This document shows positions 1 through 5,896 of a DNA stretch of 8,012 nucleotides, piece by piece. Every line of letters starts with the position of its first letter. The stretch's first letter is position 1. The notes below the pieces were generated by a model that had not been told where the DNA came from, ran no database searches, and was given only the letters and a program-made list of their open reading frames with translations. The stretch covers positions 1 through 8,012 of the forward strand of contig JBGVTE010000043.1 in assembly GCA_041862375.1 (NCBI GenBank), read 5' to 3'. Both the position numbers and the translations under genes were made by a program. Source of the DNA: WVZL01 sp041862375. GTDB lineage: Bacteria > Acidobacteriota > Aminicenantia > Aminicenantales > Aminicenantaceae.

Positions 1-467
1 GGAGGCAGCCCCCCTCTGTATAAGCGGTATTTGAGTTCTGTTTTTTCAAAATCCTGAAGGTCATCTGAAGTCATTGGTGTAAGCCAGATCTCGAACTTGC
101 GACCTGTCAATGTGTCTTTAAATTTACTTGAAGCTCCAAGAGAAGAAGATCCAGTAGCTATAACCTTTGTATCCGGATAATGATCAGCAGCGATCTTGAG
201 TAATTCGGATGGATTACCTAGACGGTGGATTTCATCAAGAACGAGCTTCTTTTTTTTCCATGACTCCAAAAAAGCTTCCGGATCTTCCATCTCGCGTCGA
301 GTCCGTGGCAACTCACAATCAAAGTATGAAATATCAGATAAGGATTGGCATAAACAGGTCTTTCCTACCCGCCTCACGCCAGATAGCCAAAGAACAGAAC
401 GTTTTCCCCATGAATCTTCGATTAATTTAAGCCAAAAACGTCGTTTCTTTATGAGCATTGGCTTCAT
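1..467 (-). CDS. AAA_14/DUF4143-type ATPase, N-terminal part (runs off left edge)
   Basis: The reverse strand is open from an ATG at 467 to the window edge, giving 155 residues with no stop. Residues 30-37 (GVRRVGKT) are a Walker A P-loop and residues 74-83 (KLVLDEIHRL) a Walker B ending in the catalytic DE pair. ATGSSS near 104-109 fits the sensor-1 position, and the TGRKFEIWLTPM segment after it is typical of AAA_14 ATPases that carry a C-terminal DUF4143 domain. Such proteins are usually 380-450 residues, so roughly two thirds, including DUF4143, lies outside. The start is the first ATG; a second ATG at codon 4 is possible and neither has a good Shine-Dalgarno. The family is widespread in bacteria and archaea, and its cellular role is poorly defined. 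Family assignment is firm; function is not. Confidence 0.88.
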   Translation of the reverse strand, partial: MKPMLIKKRRFWLKLIEDSWGKRSVLWLSGVRRVGKTCLCQSLSDISYFDCELPRTRREMEDPEAFLESWKKKKLVLDEIHRLGNPSELLKIAADHYPDTKVIATGSSSLGASSKFKDTLTGRKFEIWLTPMTSDDLQDFEKTELKYRLYRGGLP

Positions 468-478
468 TTTACACAAAA

Positions 479-507
479 ATGCTACTAAATGCAAGCAAAT
501 TTGTAAA
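479..507 (-). promoter_or_regulatory. Candidate promoter of the AAA ATPase gene
   Basis: On the minus strand TTTACA (507-502, five of six matches to the -35 consensus) is followed by a 17-nt spacer and TAGCAT (484-479, four of six to the -10). Only 11 nt separate the -10 from the ATG at 467, so the transcript would have a leader of a few bases. That fits the lack of a ribosome binding site. Assigned by pattern only. Confidence 0.4.
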
Positions 508-521
508 TAGTGACACTATTT
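505..521. promoter_or_regulatory. Perfect 17-nt palindrome, candidate operator
   Basis: AAATAGTG, one central base, then CACTATTT form two 8-bp perfect arms. The palindrome lies 38 bp upstream of the ATPase start codon, and its end overlaps the candidate -35 TTTACA. This is the position expected for a repressor site controlling that gene. No regulator gene is visible in the window, so the binding protein is unknown and autoregulation by the ATPase is only a possibility. Confidence 0.5.
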
Positions 522-704
522 TCAATATTGATGGCAAAAGGAAACATTAAGATTAGCAGGTTTTTTAAATGCTACATGAAAAAATTAGGATAAAATCAAA
601 TTTTGCTTTTATAAAAGAAAATCGATTTCGCCAGGTTGAAGTAGAAAAAATCCCATAAAAGTGGTAAATTAACGATTCAATATTGGTTAAGTACATCTAT
701 TTGT
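522..704. other. AT-rich intergenic stretch, no gene seen
   Basis: Between the candidate operator and the tRNA remnant the sequence is strongly AT-rich with short A and T runs. I see no reading frame with a ribosome binding site, no convincing terminator and no RNA fold. It may hold the old promoter of the tRNA, but no clear -35/-10 pair stands out. Confidence 0.5.
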
Positions 705-742
705 GGGCGGTTAGCTCAGTTGGGAGAGCGCAGCGTTCGCAA
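705..742 (+). tRNA. 5' half of a tRNA gene (truncated, not functional)
   Basis: The sequence fits a tRNA from base 1 to the anticodon loop: acceptor strand GGGCGGT (705-711), TA, D-stem GCTC/GAGC (714-717 and 726-729) closing the loop AGTTGGGA, base 26 G, anticodon 5' strand CAGCG (731-735), and a seven-base loop TTCGCAA (736-742). If the loop is read literally the anticodon is CGC, which would be alanine. The next bases (GACGA) cannot pair with CAGCG. No T-arm, acceptor 3' strand or matching 3' half follows. The gene was therefore cut at or just after the anticodon loop, and identity is uncertain because the break may lie inside the loop. Confidence 0.72.
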
Positions 743-867
743 GACGATGACTTGCCGGATGCGTAAGACCTTGATTTTACTGGAAATATCAATATTATCA
801 GCAATTTAGCTTCAACCCTCCTTTTAGTCCCAGTATCATATTTTTAGCAATTTTTAGTCATTTTTGT
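743..867. other. Non-coding stretch after the tRNA break
   Basis: No reading frame here has coding character. 771-792 forms a weak 8-bp stem with one mismatch (TTGATTTT against AAATATCAA). From 840 to 869 three 10-bp units beginning ATTTTT follow each other, described separately. There is no integrase fragment, which would have been expected if the tRNA had been cut by a tRNA-targeting island. Confidence 0.45.
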
Positions 868-869
868 CA
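840..869. repeat. Three 10-bp units with phased T-tracts
   Basis: ATTTTTAGCA, ATTTTTAGTC and ATTTTTGTCA lie end to end, so a T5 tract recurs once per helical turn. Phased T-tracts are known to curve DNA. A related pair, ATTTTTAGTA followed by ATTTTCCATA, occurs at 1719-1738 just beyond the other end of the IS91 remnant. The unit pattern is directly visible; the role is unknown. Confidence 0.55.
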
Positions 870-1046
870 CATGTGTGGCATGTGCGGAGAAGTCTAGAAT
901 GGCTTGAAATATATACATTATGCGCCATTCTTATAGACAACGTTAGTTGTCTGAACATCCACCTGATTGTCAACTCCTGTTTACTCTTTTAGGAAGAGAG
1001 GGTATCTCATGCCTGACTCATTCTAGGGGTGTCAGTTTAGTGAGAT
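868..1046. repeat. Cluster of inverted repeats upstream of the IS91 remnant
   Basis: Four inverted repeats follow in about 180 bp. They are CACATG/CATGTG (868-873, 879-884), AGAATGGC/GCCATTCT (896-903, 924-931, 20-nt loop), AGACAAC/GTTGTCT around GTTA (935-941, 946-952), and a nested stem of ATCTCA/TGAGAT (1004-1009, 1041-1046) enclosing CTGAC/GTCAG (1013-1017, 1031-1035). The position directly before an IS91-family transposase start suggests this is the element's left (ter) end, but the true boundary cannot be set from one copy. Confidence 0.5.
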
Positions 1047-1090
1047 CACTTCATGTCTTCTGGCTCATTTCTTGAATCACTTACCCTACC

Positions 1091-1641
1091 GTGGCAGGGA
1101 TTTACCGTCAGCGTCATCCAGAGAGGACTGTTTTCTACAGAGTCCTTTTTCATTATTTTGAGAAGTTCCTTCTGGAATATGAGAACCGTTTTGAGCGGGA
1201 GTACGGCTATTTTCGCTCTGTTATGCAGGAGGTGGTGGAAAAGTATCTAGACTGCGGCAACCCGATGTGCGGTTTCGCTCGCATCCGGTGTCCGGACTGT
1301 GGGGAGGAGCGCCTTCTTATGTTCTCCTGTAAGAGACGAGGATTCTGCCCATCGTGTCACGCCAAACGTCGTGAAGAATGGGGTGAGTGGATGCGGGAGA
1401 AACTTCTGCTCAATGTCCCTCACCGTCAGGTGGTTTTCACTGTCCCTAAGATGCTGCGTCTGTTCTTCCGATACAAGAGAGCCCTCCTTTCTCCATCATC
1501 TCTTTCATTGAAGACCATAAAGTTATTGACAGGATAATCGCCCACCTCAAGCTTACCTTTATGGCTGAAAGGCCCCCTCCTCCTCATCATGTCCAGCAGG
1601 AGTTGTTGATGGCCGCCGAGAGGAGTGGAGAGTATTTCTGA
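1091..1641 (+). pseudogene. IS91-family transposase remnant with catalytic core deleted
   Basis: The frame from the GTG at 1091 matches the N-terminus of IS91-family transposases. It carries the Zn_Tnp_IS91 zinc-binding domain, with cysteines in CGFARIRCPDCGEE and CKRRGFCPSCHAKRREEW, then the VPHRQVVFTVPKMLR segment that precedes the catalytic domain. Near 1485-1500 the reading jumps, without the HUH and tyrosine core, to the C-terminal tail SIISFIEDHKVIDRIIAHLK, which ends in ERSGEYF and a TGA at 1639-1641 in a different frame. Intact relatives are about 400 residues; about 130 plus 45 remain, so something like 700 bp is missing. The original frame runs on past the joint into unrelated residues and stops at 1537. 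The protein cannot transpose. Confidence 0.88.
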
Positions 1642-1718
1642 GGGCCTCTGTGGCTGTTTTCTGTCTGTTTTGAGAGAAAAGTCTATCCTTTTGGGAATTG
1701 TCCTGTAGTCTATCCTGA
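1517..1718 (+). mobile_element. IS91-type 3' end, direct-repeat copy 1
   Basis: This stretch recurs at 7807-8008 in the same orientation with only four substitutions in 202 bp (at 1547, 1563, 1629 and 1706). It covers the last 41 codons of the transposase and about 77 bp beyond its stop. In IS91 elements the origin end lies beyond the transposase 3' end. Similarity stops at 1718/8008, close to the window edge for copy 2, so the true end is not certain. Copy 1 continues leftward into more transposase sequence; copy 2 does not. Confidence 0.88.
1680..1716 (+). repeat. Two 10-bp direct repeats in the IS91 3' end
   Basis: AGTCTATCCT occurs at 1680-1689 and again at 1707-1716, a 27-bp period, and both are preserved in copy 2 at 7970-7979 and 7997-8006. 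They lie between the transposase stop and the apparent element end, where a rolling-circle transposase would bind and nick. Function as binding repeats is inferred from position. Confidence 0.45.
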
Positions 1719-1759
1719 ATTTTTAGTAATTTTCCATAAAAAGGCAGAAAAGTAAAATA

Positions 1760-1772
1760 GGGGATGTCCCCC
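1760..1772. repeat. REP-like palindrome GGGGATGTCCCCC
   Basis: A short GC palindrome with flank AAGGTACC lies 38 bp beyond the S41 peptidase stop. It shares the GGGGAYGTYCCCCAA core with 3202-3216 on the far side of that gene. Similar short palindromes are scattered through many genomes as REP elements mobilised by Y1 (RAYT) transposases. On the minus strand it could also act as a weak transcription end for the S41 gene, though no T-run follows it. Confidence 0.45.
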
Positions 1773-1810
1773 AAGGTACCACCCTAACGAGCACGATTGC
1801 CCTCCGCATT

Positions 1811-3142
1811 TCAGCTTTCCTTGGAGCTGGTGATTTTGTAGCCATCATTGAAGATAACCGTGAGGCTTGTGATAGAGCCGTCCTGCCGCTCAAAGCGAAT
1901 CCTGTAGTGATCCACACCCTCAACCAGAAAGTAATCTTCGGCGATAGGGATTAGTTTTCGCTTCGGCCGATTTTTGTATGTGTAGTAGAGAAATCCGTCG
2001 TCCAAGGAAACGAGAGAGCGGCCGTATTTCCCGGCATAACCGCCAAGCACGGCCTTGTCAATCACATAAGGAGTCCGTATCGCCTCGATACCGTCGATGG
2101 CCCACTGGTATTTGCCTAACTTTAATTTGTCCGTTGCCGCCTCTCTCAGTTTTTTAAGAGCGTCAAGATAAGCCGCATCCAGCGCCTCATCAGACTTCGC
2201 CTCGATGTCGGGTTTTATTCCTTTTCCCTCCCATCCGCCGTCCGTGGCCGAATAAACCACTTGATAGGAGGGGATTTGCAGGATAAAGTCGTCATCTAAT
2301 ATTTGAAAGGAAATCGGATTTTCTGCCCCGGCCGTGCGAGAGCCCACGGTGACGACGTGCTTATTGAGCTGCTTCATCCTGAAAATGAAAGCCTCTGCGG
2401 CCGAGGCCGTAGATTCTGAGGTGAGGATATAAAGCGGGATTTTGTCATATTTTTTCCCTGGCAGATAGGGGAGTGTCATCGAAGGGTAATAGGATTCGTC
2501 GATCGTCGAGCGCGTGACCTTGAGGACGACTTCCTCTTCGGGATCGATAAAATAGCTCAAGAGAAGATTGACCATGCCGTCCCAGCCGCCGCCGTTTTTT
2601 CTCAAATCGATAACCATTGCATCACAGTTGGCGAAAAAATTCATGGCCGCCGAAGCCGTATCCCCGGCGTACTTAGCGGCGAAGAAAACCCGAAGGTCCA
2701 GGTAGCCGATGTTTCCTTCCAGTATTTTCAGCTCCTTAAACCCGAAATTGTTCATCCTTTCCTGTTCGATGCTGGATGCCAGGTAAGCAGCCTCGGATCC
2801 CTTCTCCTCTTGTTCTCTCATTGCTGCGACTCTGGCAGGATCGTAGAAGAGGTCGAGATGTTTGTCCTGGCTCAGGGTTTCCATGTCTTCTGTGACAGCC
2901 GAGGCGAACGCCGCAGCCGACAGATTTTTTTTATACTTTCCAGAGTAGAGATTTTCGGTTAAGCCCTGGATGACCTTAAGCGCTATGGACTTGTCGGGAT
3001 AGATCCTGTCGATCTTTTCACAGACAATTTTAATGACTTTCTCGTATTTGATTTGTCTTGATGGCTCTGTGTTGAAACCTGCTTGGCCAATAGACCCGAT
3101 AAGCATTAAGAGAGTGATTAAAGAGACCGTTTTTTTGCTCAT
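1811..3142 (-). CDS. Secreted S41-family peptidase (IRBP/tricorn-like)
   Basis: This is a 443-residue protein read from the ATG at 3142. An ATG six codons earlier (3160) is unlikely because the Shine-Dalgarno GGGAGGA (3158-3152) overlaps it and sits 9-10 nt before 3142. Residues 1-21 (MSKKTVSLITLLMLIGSIGQA) make a signal peptide. DKHLDLFY holds the conserved His near residue 95. VIDLRKNGGGWDG is the S41 core strand and turn. TSESTASAAEAF carries the presumed nucleophile Ser near residue 247, and TVGSRTAGAE the following loop. The Lys of tail-specific proteases is not apparent there, which fits the tricorn/IRBP branch with Ser-His chemistry. The last 90 or so residues (LGGYAGKYG onward) resemble a small DUF3471-like beta domain. 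It is predicted to cleave peptides outside the cytoplasm. It stands alone on its strand between REP-like palindromes. Confidence 0.9.
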   Translation of the reverse strand: MSKKTVSLITLLMLIGSIGQAGFNTEPSRQIKYEKVIKIVCEKIDRIYPDKSIALKVIQGLTENLYSGKYKKNLSAAAFASAVTEDMETLSQDKHLDLFYDPARVAAMREQEEKGSEAAYLASSIEQERMNNFGFKELKILEGNIGYLDLRVFFAAKYAGDTASAAMNFFANCDAMVIDLRKNGGGWDGMVNLLLSYFIDPEEEVVLKVTRSTIDESYYPSMTLPYLPGKKYDKIPLYILTSESTASAAEAFIFRMKQLNKHVVTVGSRTAGAENPISFQILDDDFILQIPSYQVVYSATDGGWEGKGIKPDIEAKSDEALDAAYLDALKKLREAATDKLKLGKYQWAIDGIEAIRTPYVIDKAVLGGYAGKYGRSLVSLDDGFLYYTYKNRPKRKLIPIAEDYFLVEGVDHYRIRFERQDGSITSLTVIFNDGYKITSSKES

Positions 3143-3201
3143 TTTGCCTATTCCTCCCATCTAATAGCTTATACGAATCATTGCCCAAAAAGTTGGCTTT
3201 A

Positions 3202-3214
3202 GGGGACGTTCCCC
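3202..3214. repeat. REP-like palindrome GGGGACGTTCCCC
   Basis: GGGGA-CGT-TCCCC has 5-bp arms, is followed by AATATCCC, and lies 60 bp upstream of the S41 start. Together with the related copy at 1760-1772 it brackets the S41 gene. It resembles the REP palindromes associated with RAYT transposases, but no RAYT gene is in the window. Confidence 0.5.
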
Positions 3215-3288
3215 AATATCCCAACCTTGCAATCAAAATTCATAACTTGAGATTCCAATCGGATCCTCTGCGTCTAAATTACATTTGG

Positions 3289-3354
3289 GGTCAGGTCTTG
3301 AATTATAACTTTGTCAAAAAGGAGATTTATTACATCATAATTCAAGACCTGACC
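3289..3354. repeat. 18-bp perfect inverted repeat with 30-nt loop
   Basis: GGTCAGGTCTTGAATTAT (3289-3306) is exactly repeated in reverse complement at 3337-3354. The arms enclose 30 nt that include GGAG but no gene. The repeat stands in the divergent gap between the S41 gene and the 249-residue gene. A stem this long could be a bidirectional terminator, a MITE or BIME-like unit, or the paired ends of a lost element. The GC-rich outer part with no following T-run argues for a repeat element rather than a terminator. Confidence 0.75.
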
Positions 3355-3462
3355 GCAGATTTGGTAGATTCACTTTAAAGGACATAATGGGATCGAATCG
3401 GCTGAAAATTAAGGAAGTCGAAAACTTAAAACTAGAATTCAATCTCAAATCCGATTGAAAAA

Positions 3463-3476
3463 GGAGGTAAGAATTG
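3463..3476 (+). promoter_or_regulatory. Strong ribosome binding site deciding a TTG start
   Basis: AAGGAGGT (3461-3468), a near-complete anti-16S match, stands with 6 nt between GGAGG and TTG at 3474. This ideal spacing, and the Lys/Arg-rich start of a signal peptide right after it, fix the TTG as the start of the following gene. Confidence 0.8.
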
Positions 3477-4223
3477 AAACGTTTTCGAAAAATTCAGCTT
3501 AGCCCAATCATTGTCGCATCAAGCGTCCTTTGGCTGTTCACCGGCCTAGCTGCAGCTCCTGTAGATCCGGGCATGCAATTTTTAGAGGCCTGGAACGCCT
3601 CTAATAAACCAGTCGAAATCGCAACGAGGGCCTTAGGTGAGACTTCTGTTTTGAGAGTGCCTCCAAAAGAGCGACTGCGTTTTCCGGATGTTTTGGAACC
3701 CTGTTTTCAATCTATGTTACTTATGATTGGTAACAAAAGGGTTGAGACAGATTCATTCTCAGTAAATAATTTTGCTAATAAGACCTGGCTCAGGGGCAAA
3801 CTCCTGACAATCTGGCCTGACGAGAAATTAAGTATTGAAAAAGTTCTTTTCCTCGATGGGATGTGGAGGATAATACGCGTCGATGACCGCCGCGTACTAC
3901 ATGAGTACAAACTGGATATCTCCCATACTGAGCCACATTTTACAGGATACATCACCTACATGAACACCCGGCAGGAAGCTCCCATCAGCGGCACCATGAA
4001 GGATCAAATAATGAACTTCAAGATTGCATCTCCTGCCAATTTGCCAGCTGAGGATATGCGGCCAGAGTTGTCAGAACTCCGGGTCTACCCCGATGGACGT
4101 ATGGAAGGATATTTTAACGCCAGCTATGTTGAGGACGGGAAAAGGGAAAAAATTTCAGCGCCCATACGTTTTGAAGCGGATTTCAAAAAGAAGCAGCTTG
4201 TGTTTAAGGGATATGAGAATTAA
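3474..4223 (+). CDS. Exported protein of unknown function, 249 residues
   Basis: I do not recognise this protein. It starts at TTG with a strong ribosome binding site. Residues 1-28 form a signal peptide: basic MKRFRK, hydrophobic core IIVASSVLWLFTGL, then AAA before PVDPG. The mature part looks mainly beta-stranded. One region (about 45-110) has a PPKERLRFP turn and a single Cys at 77. A second region (about 120-245) has alternating strands with turns such as YPDGRMEGYFNASY and a final IRFEADFKKKQLVFKG, reminiscent of lipocalin-like or antiparallel barrel folds. No catalytic motif is evident. The next gene on the strand starts 90 bp on, so co-transcription is possible. Upstream spacing and the inverted repeat suggest its own promoter, though none is clear. 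Confidence 0.78.
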   Translation: MKRFRKIQLSPIIVASSVLWLFTGLAAAPVDPGMQFLEAWNASNKPVEIATRALGETSVLRVPPKERLRFPDVLEPCFQSMLLMIGNKRVETDSFSVNNFANKTWLRGKLLTIWPDEKLSIEKVLFLDGMWRIIRVDDRRVLHEYKLDISHTEPHFTGYITYMNTRQEAPISGTMKDQIMNFKIASPANLPAEDMRPELSELRVYPDGRMEGYFNASYVEDGKREKISAPIRFEADFKKKQLVFKGYEN

Positions 4224-4313
4224 CACGAGCTAGAAAACGTATCTCATCTTATTACAGGTCTACTGCGTTTTGAAAAAATTGCAAATGTGGCCATTTTCTG
4301 AAATCATGAGGCA

Positions 4314-4853
4314 ATGGAATCACTCAACCGCAAAATACTCGTTTTTCATTTGCTGGGGATAATCTTCACCAACATCGCGGGATCGTTTCTCCATTTCGTT
4401 TACGAGATGAGCGGCTCCTTCAAGCCCCTGGCTTTGATTGGAGCGGTTAACGAGAGCACCTGGGAGCATCTAAAAATCGGCTTCTGGCCGGCTGCGTTCT
4501 TTGCAGTTCTCGAATATATTGCCTACGGGAAAAAGAACAAGAATTTTTGGCTAGCAAAGGCGCTGTGCCTGTATACCATTCCGTTCCTGATTATCATCCT
4601 GTTTTACGGCTACACGTTTTTTATGCACCACAATCTGTTTTTGGACATATCGATTTTCGTTTTAGCTGTGATCGCCGCCTATTATTTGAGCTACAAAATA
4701 CTGGTGTCGGACAGAGATTTCTCGCGATATAGAATTGTCGCGATTATTCTTATCATCGCAGCCCTTCTCGCCTTCAGCCTATTGACGTATTTCCCGCCAA
4801 AAAACTTTCTCTTCTTGGATCCCCAAACCGGCTCATACGGAATCATCGAATAA
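4314..4853 (+). CDS. DUF6512-type integral membrane protein
   Basis: The 179-residue protein has five likely membrane segments at about 8-29, 55-71, 81-100, 109-130 and 139-159. The motif VNESTWEHLKIGFWPA (45-60), together with LHFVYEMSG before it and a C-terminal TYFPPKNFLFLDP, matches what I recall of the DUF6512 family of small bacterial membrane proteins. Their function is not established. The conserved Asn, Glu, Trp, Glu and His of the motif lie at the membrane edge and could form a site, which is inference. GAGG lies only 2 nt before the ATG at 4314, an unusually short spacing, so initiation may be weak; no better in-frame start exists upstream. It follows the 249-residue gene by 90 bp. 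Confidence 0.82.
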   Translation: MESLNRKILVFHLLGIIFTNIAGSFLHFVYEMSGSFKPLALIGAVNESTWEHLKIGFWPAAFFAVLEYIAYGKKNKNFWLAKALCLYTIPFLIIILFYGYTFFMHHNLFLDISIFVLAVIAAYYLSYKILVSDRDFSRYRIVAIILIIAALLAFSLLTYFPPKNFLFLDPQTGSYGIIE

Positions 4854-4867
4854 TCACAAGTCTCAGC

Positions 4868-4882
4868 AGAACTTGCAGTTCT
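4868..4882. terminator. Small hairpin in a convergent gap, weak terminator candidate
   Basis: AGAACT/AGTTCT makes a 6-bp stem with a TGC loop, 15 bp beyond the DUF6512 stop and between convergent genes. The stem is AT-rich and only a short TTTC follows, so it is a poor intrinsic terminator. On the minus strand a 4-bp ATCC/GGAT stem followed by T6 near 4919-4942 is an equally weak end for the PD40 gene. Confidence 0.3.
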
Positions 4883-4978
4883 TTCGCTCGTTAATGGAAA
4901 TGTTGGACCCGTAAATTGAAAAAATCCTTTTTCATTATGGATCGGAGTTTTTCGAGAGATTTAAAATAAAGACTCACT

Positions 4979-5896
4979 TTATTTCAAATTTTTCGGTTTC
5001 AGGTCATCGATAAATGATGTATTGACCCAACAAATACCCTCATTCTCAAAGAATAGATATTTGCCGTCGGGTGAAAGCGCCAAAAAACCACCACAATAAT
5101 AAGGAGCTTTAATTCTTTTTGACCAGGAGCCATCAGCTTTTTTATAGCTTATGTTTAGCTCTGAAGAACGTTGAGGATTTGCCTGCCAAATCAACATAAA
5201 TTCCTCATCCGGTGCTATCACCATCGCCACCTCATAGTTTTCAGAATTATAGTCTTCTCCAAGTTTTTCCGGTTCAGTAAATTCTCCGTTGACAAATCTT
5301 GAAACAAATATTTCCTCATTTCGTGTCATGAGATTTCTGGTGAAATAAAGAGATCCGTCAGCCGTAACGCAATGAAGTCGTTCTATTGCTGGCGTATTGA
5401 TCAATGGCGATACGGGTACAGGTTTAGACCATCCTTCATCTGTTCTTTCAACAACACAAATATCAGAATCACTCTCTTTATGCGGATCACTGCCAAATTC
5501 GATATATAGTTTATTTCCGTCAGGTGAGAAAACAGGCCGTTCTACGCGGATGTCTTTTGTAAATGGAGCGATTTGGGGAGCGGTCCACTGTCCATCGACT
5601 ATTTTCATGCTATACAAACGTAGATTCCCAATAACTTGCTTGTCGGTATAAAAATCGATGTTTGTACACCAAAAGACTTCACTACCATCAGGTGAAAATA
5701 CAGCAGCACTATGCTCAAAATTTTTTTCAACTGAAATAATACCAGGGGCAAATAATTCAGGAACTTTGCCCGGTGGTTTCTGACCGAGGTAGGGACCGGT
5801 GAGTTTTGGAAAATCGCTGTGCTGTGAAAATAAATATACACCTATTAAAACGTCCAGGCTGTCAGATGATGTAAATCCGGGAAAATTGTGCGAGAT
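4979..5896 (-). pseudogene. PD40 beta-propeller protein lacking its 5' end
   Basis: The frame is open from 5896 to the TAA at 4979, about 305 codons. The repeats are plain: HSAAVFSPDGSEVFW, RPVFSPDGNKLYIEF, TADGSLYFTRN, APDEEFMLIW and LALSPDGKYLFFENEGICW, each followed by a W-containing strand such as DGSWSKRI or EGWSKPVPV. Upstream, FPKLTGPYLGQKPPG is the usual opening of these exported PD40 proteins, so homology reaches about 5815. No ATG, GTG or TTG exists from 5896 down to TTG 5617, which would start inside the first blade and lose two SPDG repeats. A hydrophobic scrap (VLIGVYLFS) before this may be the last of a signal peptide. The start has therefore been lost; a 212-residue product from 5617 is possible but would be a broken propeller. 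PD40 domains are usually periplasmic binding or scaffold modules. Confidence 0.82.

Noticed and set aside
196..510. Plus-strand frames of 104 and 73 residues
   Set aside because: They lie antisense to the Walker-motif ATPase, have no ribosome binding site and show no protein-like pattern.
840..1046. CRISPR array
   Set aside because: The 10-bp units are adjacent and too short, no spacers are present, and the hairpins differ from one another.
705..1090. Group I intron interrupting the tRNA anticodon loop
   Set aside because: No 3' exon able to pair with CAGCG and no recognisable intron core were found downstream.
1530..1547. CGCCCACC at the repeat as the missing tRNA 3' end
   Set aside because: It lies inside conserved transposase codons (RIIAHLK), recurs at 7830, and has no T-arm before it.
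1559..1923. Minus-strand frames across the IS91 end and S41 stop
   Set aside because: They are antisense or out-of-frame shadows of the transposase tail and the S41 gene, low in complexity and without start signals.
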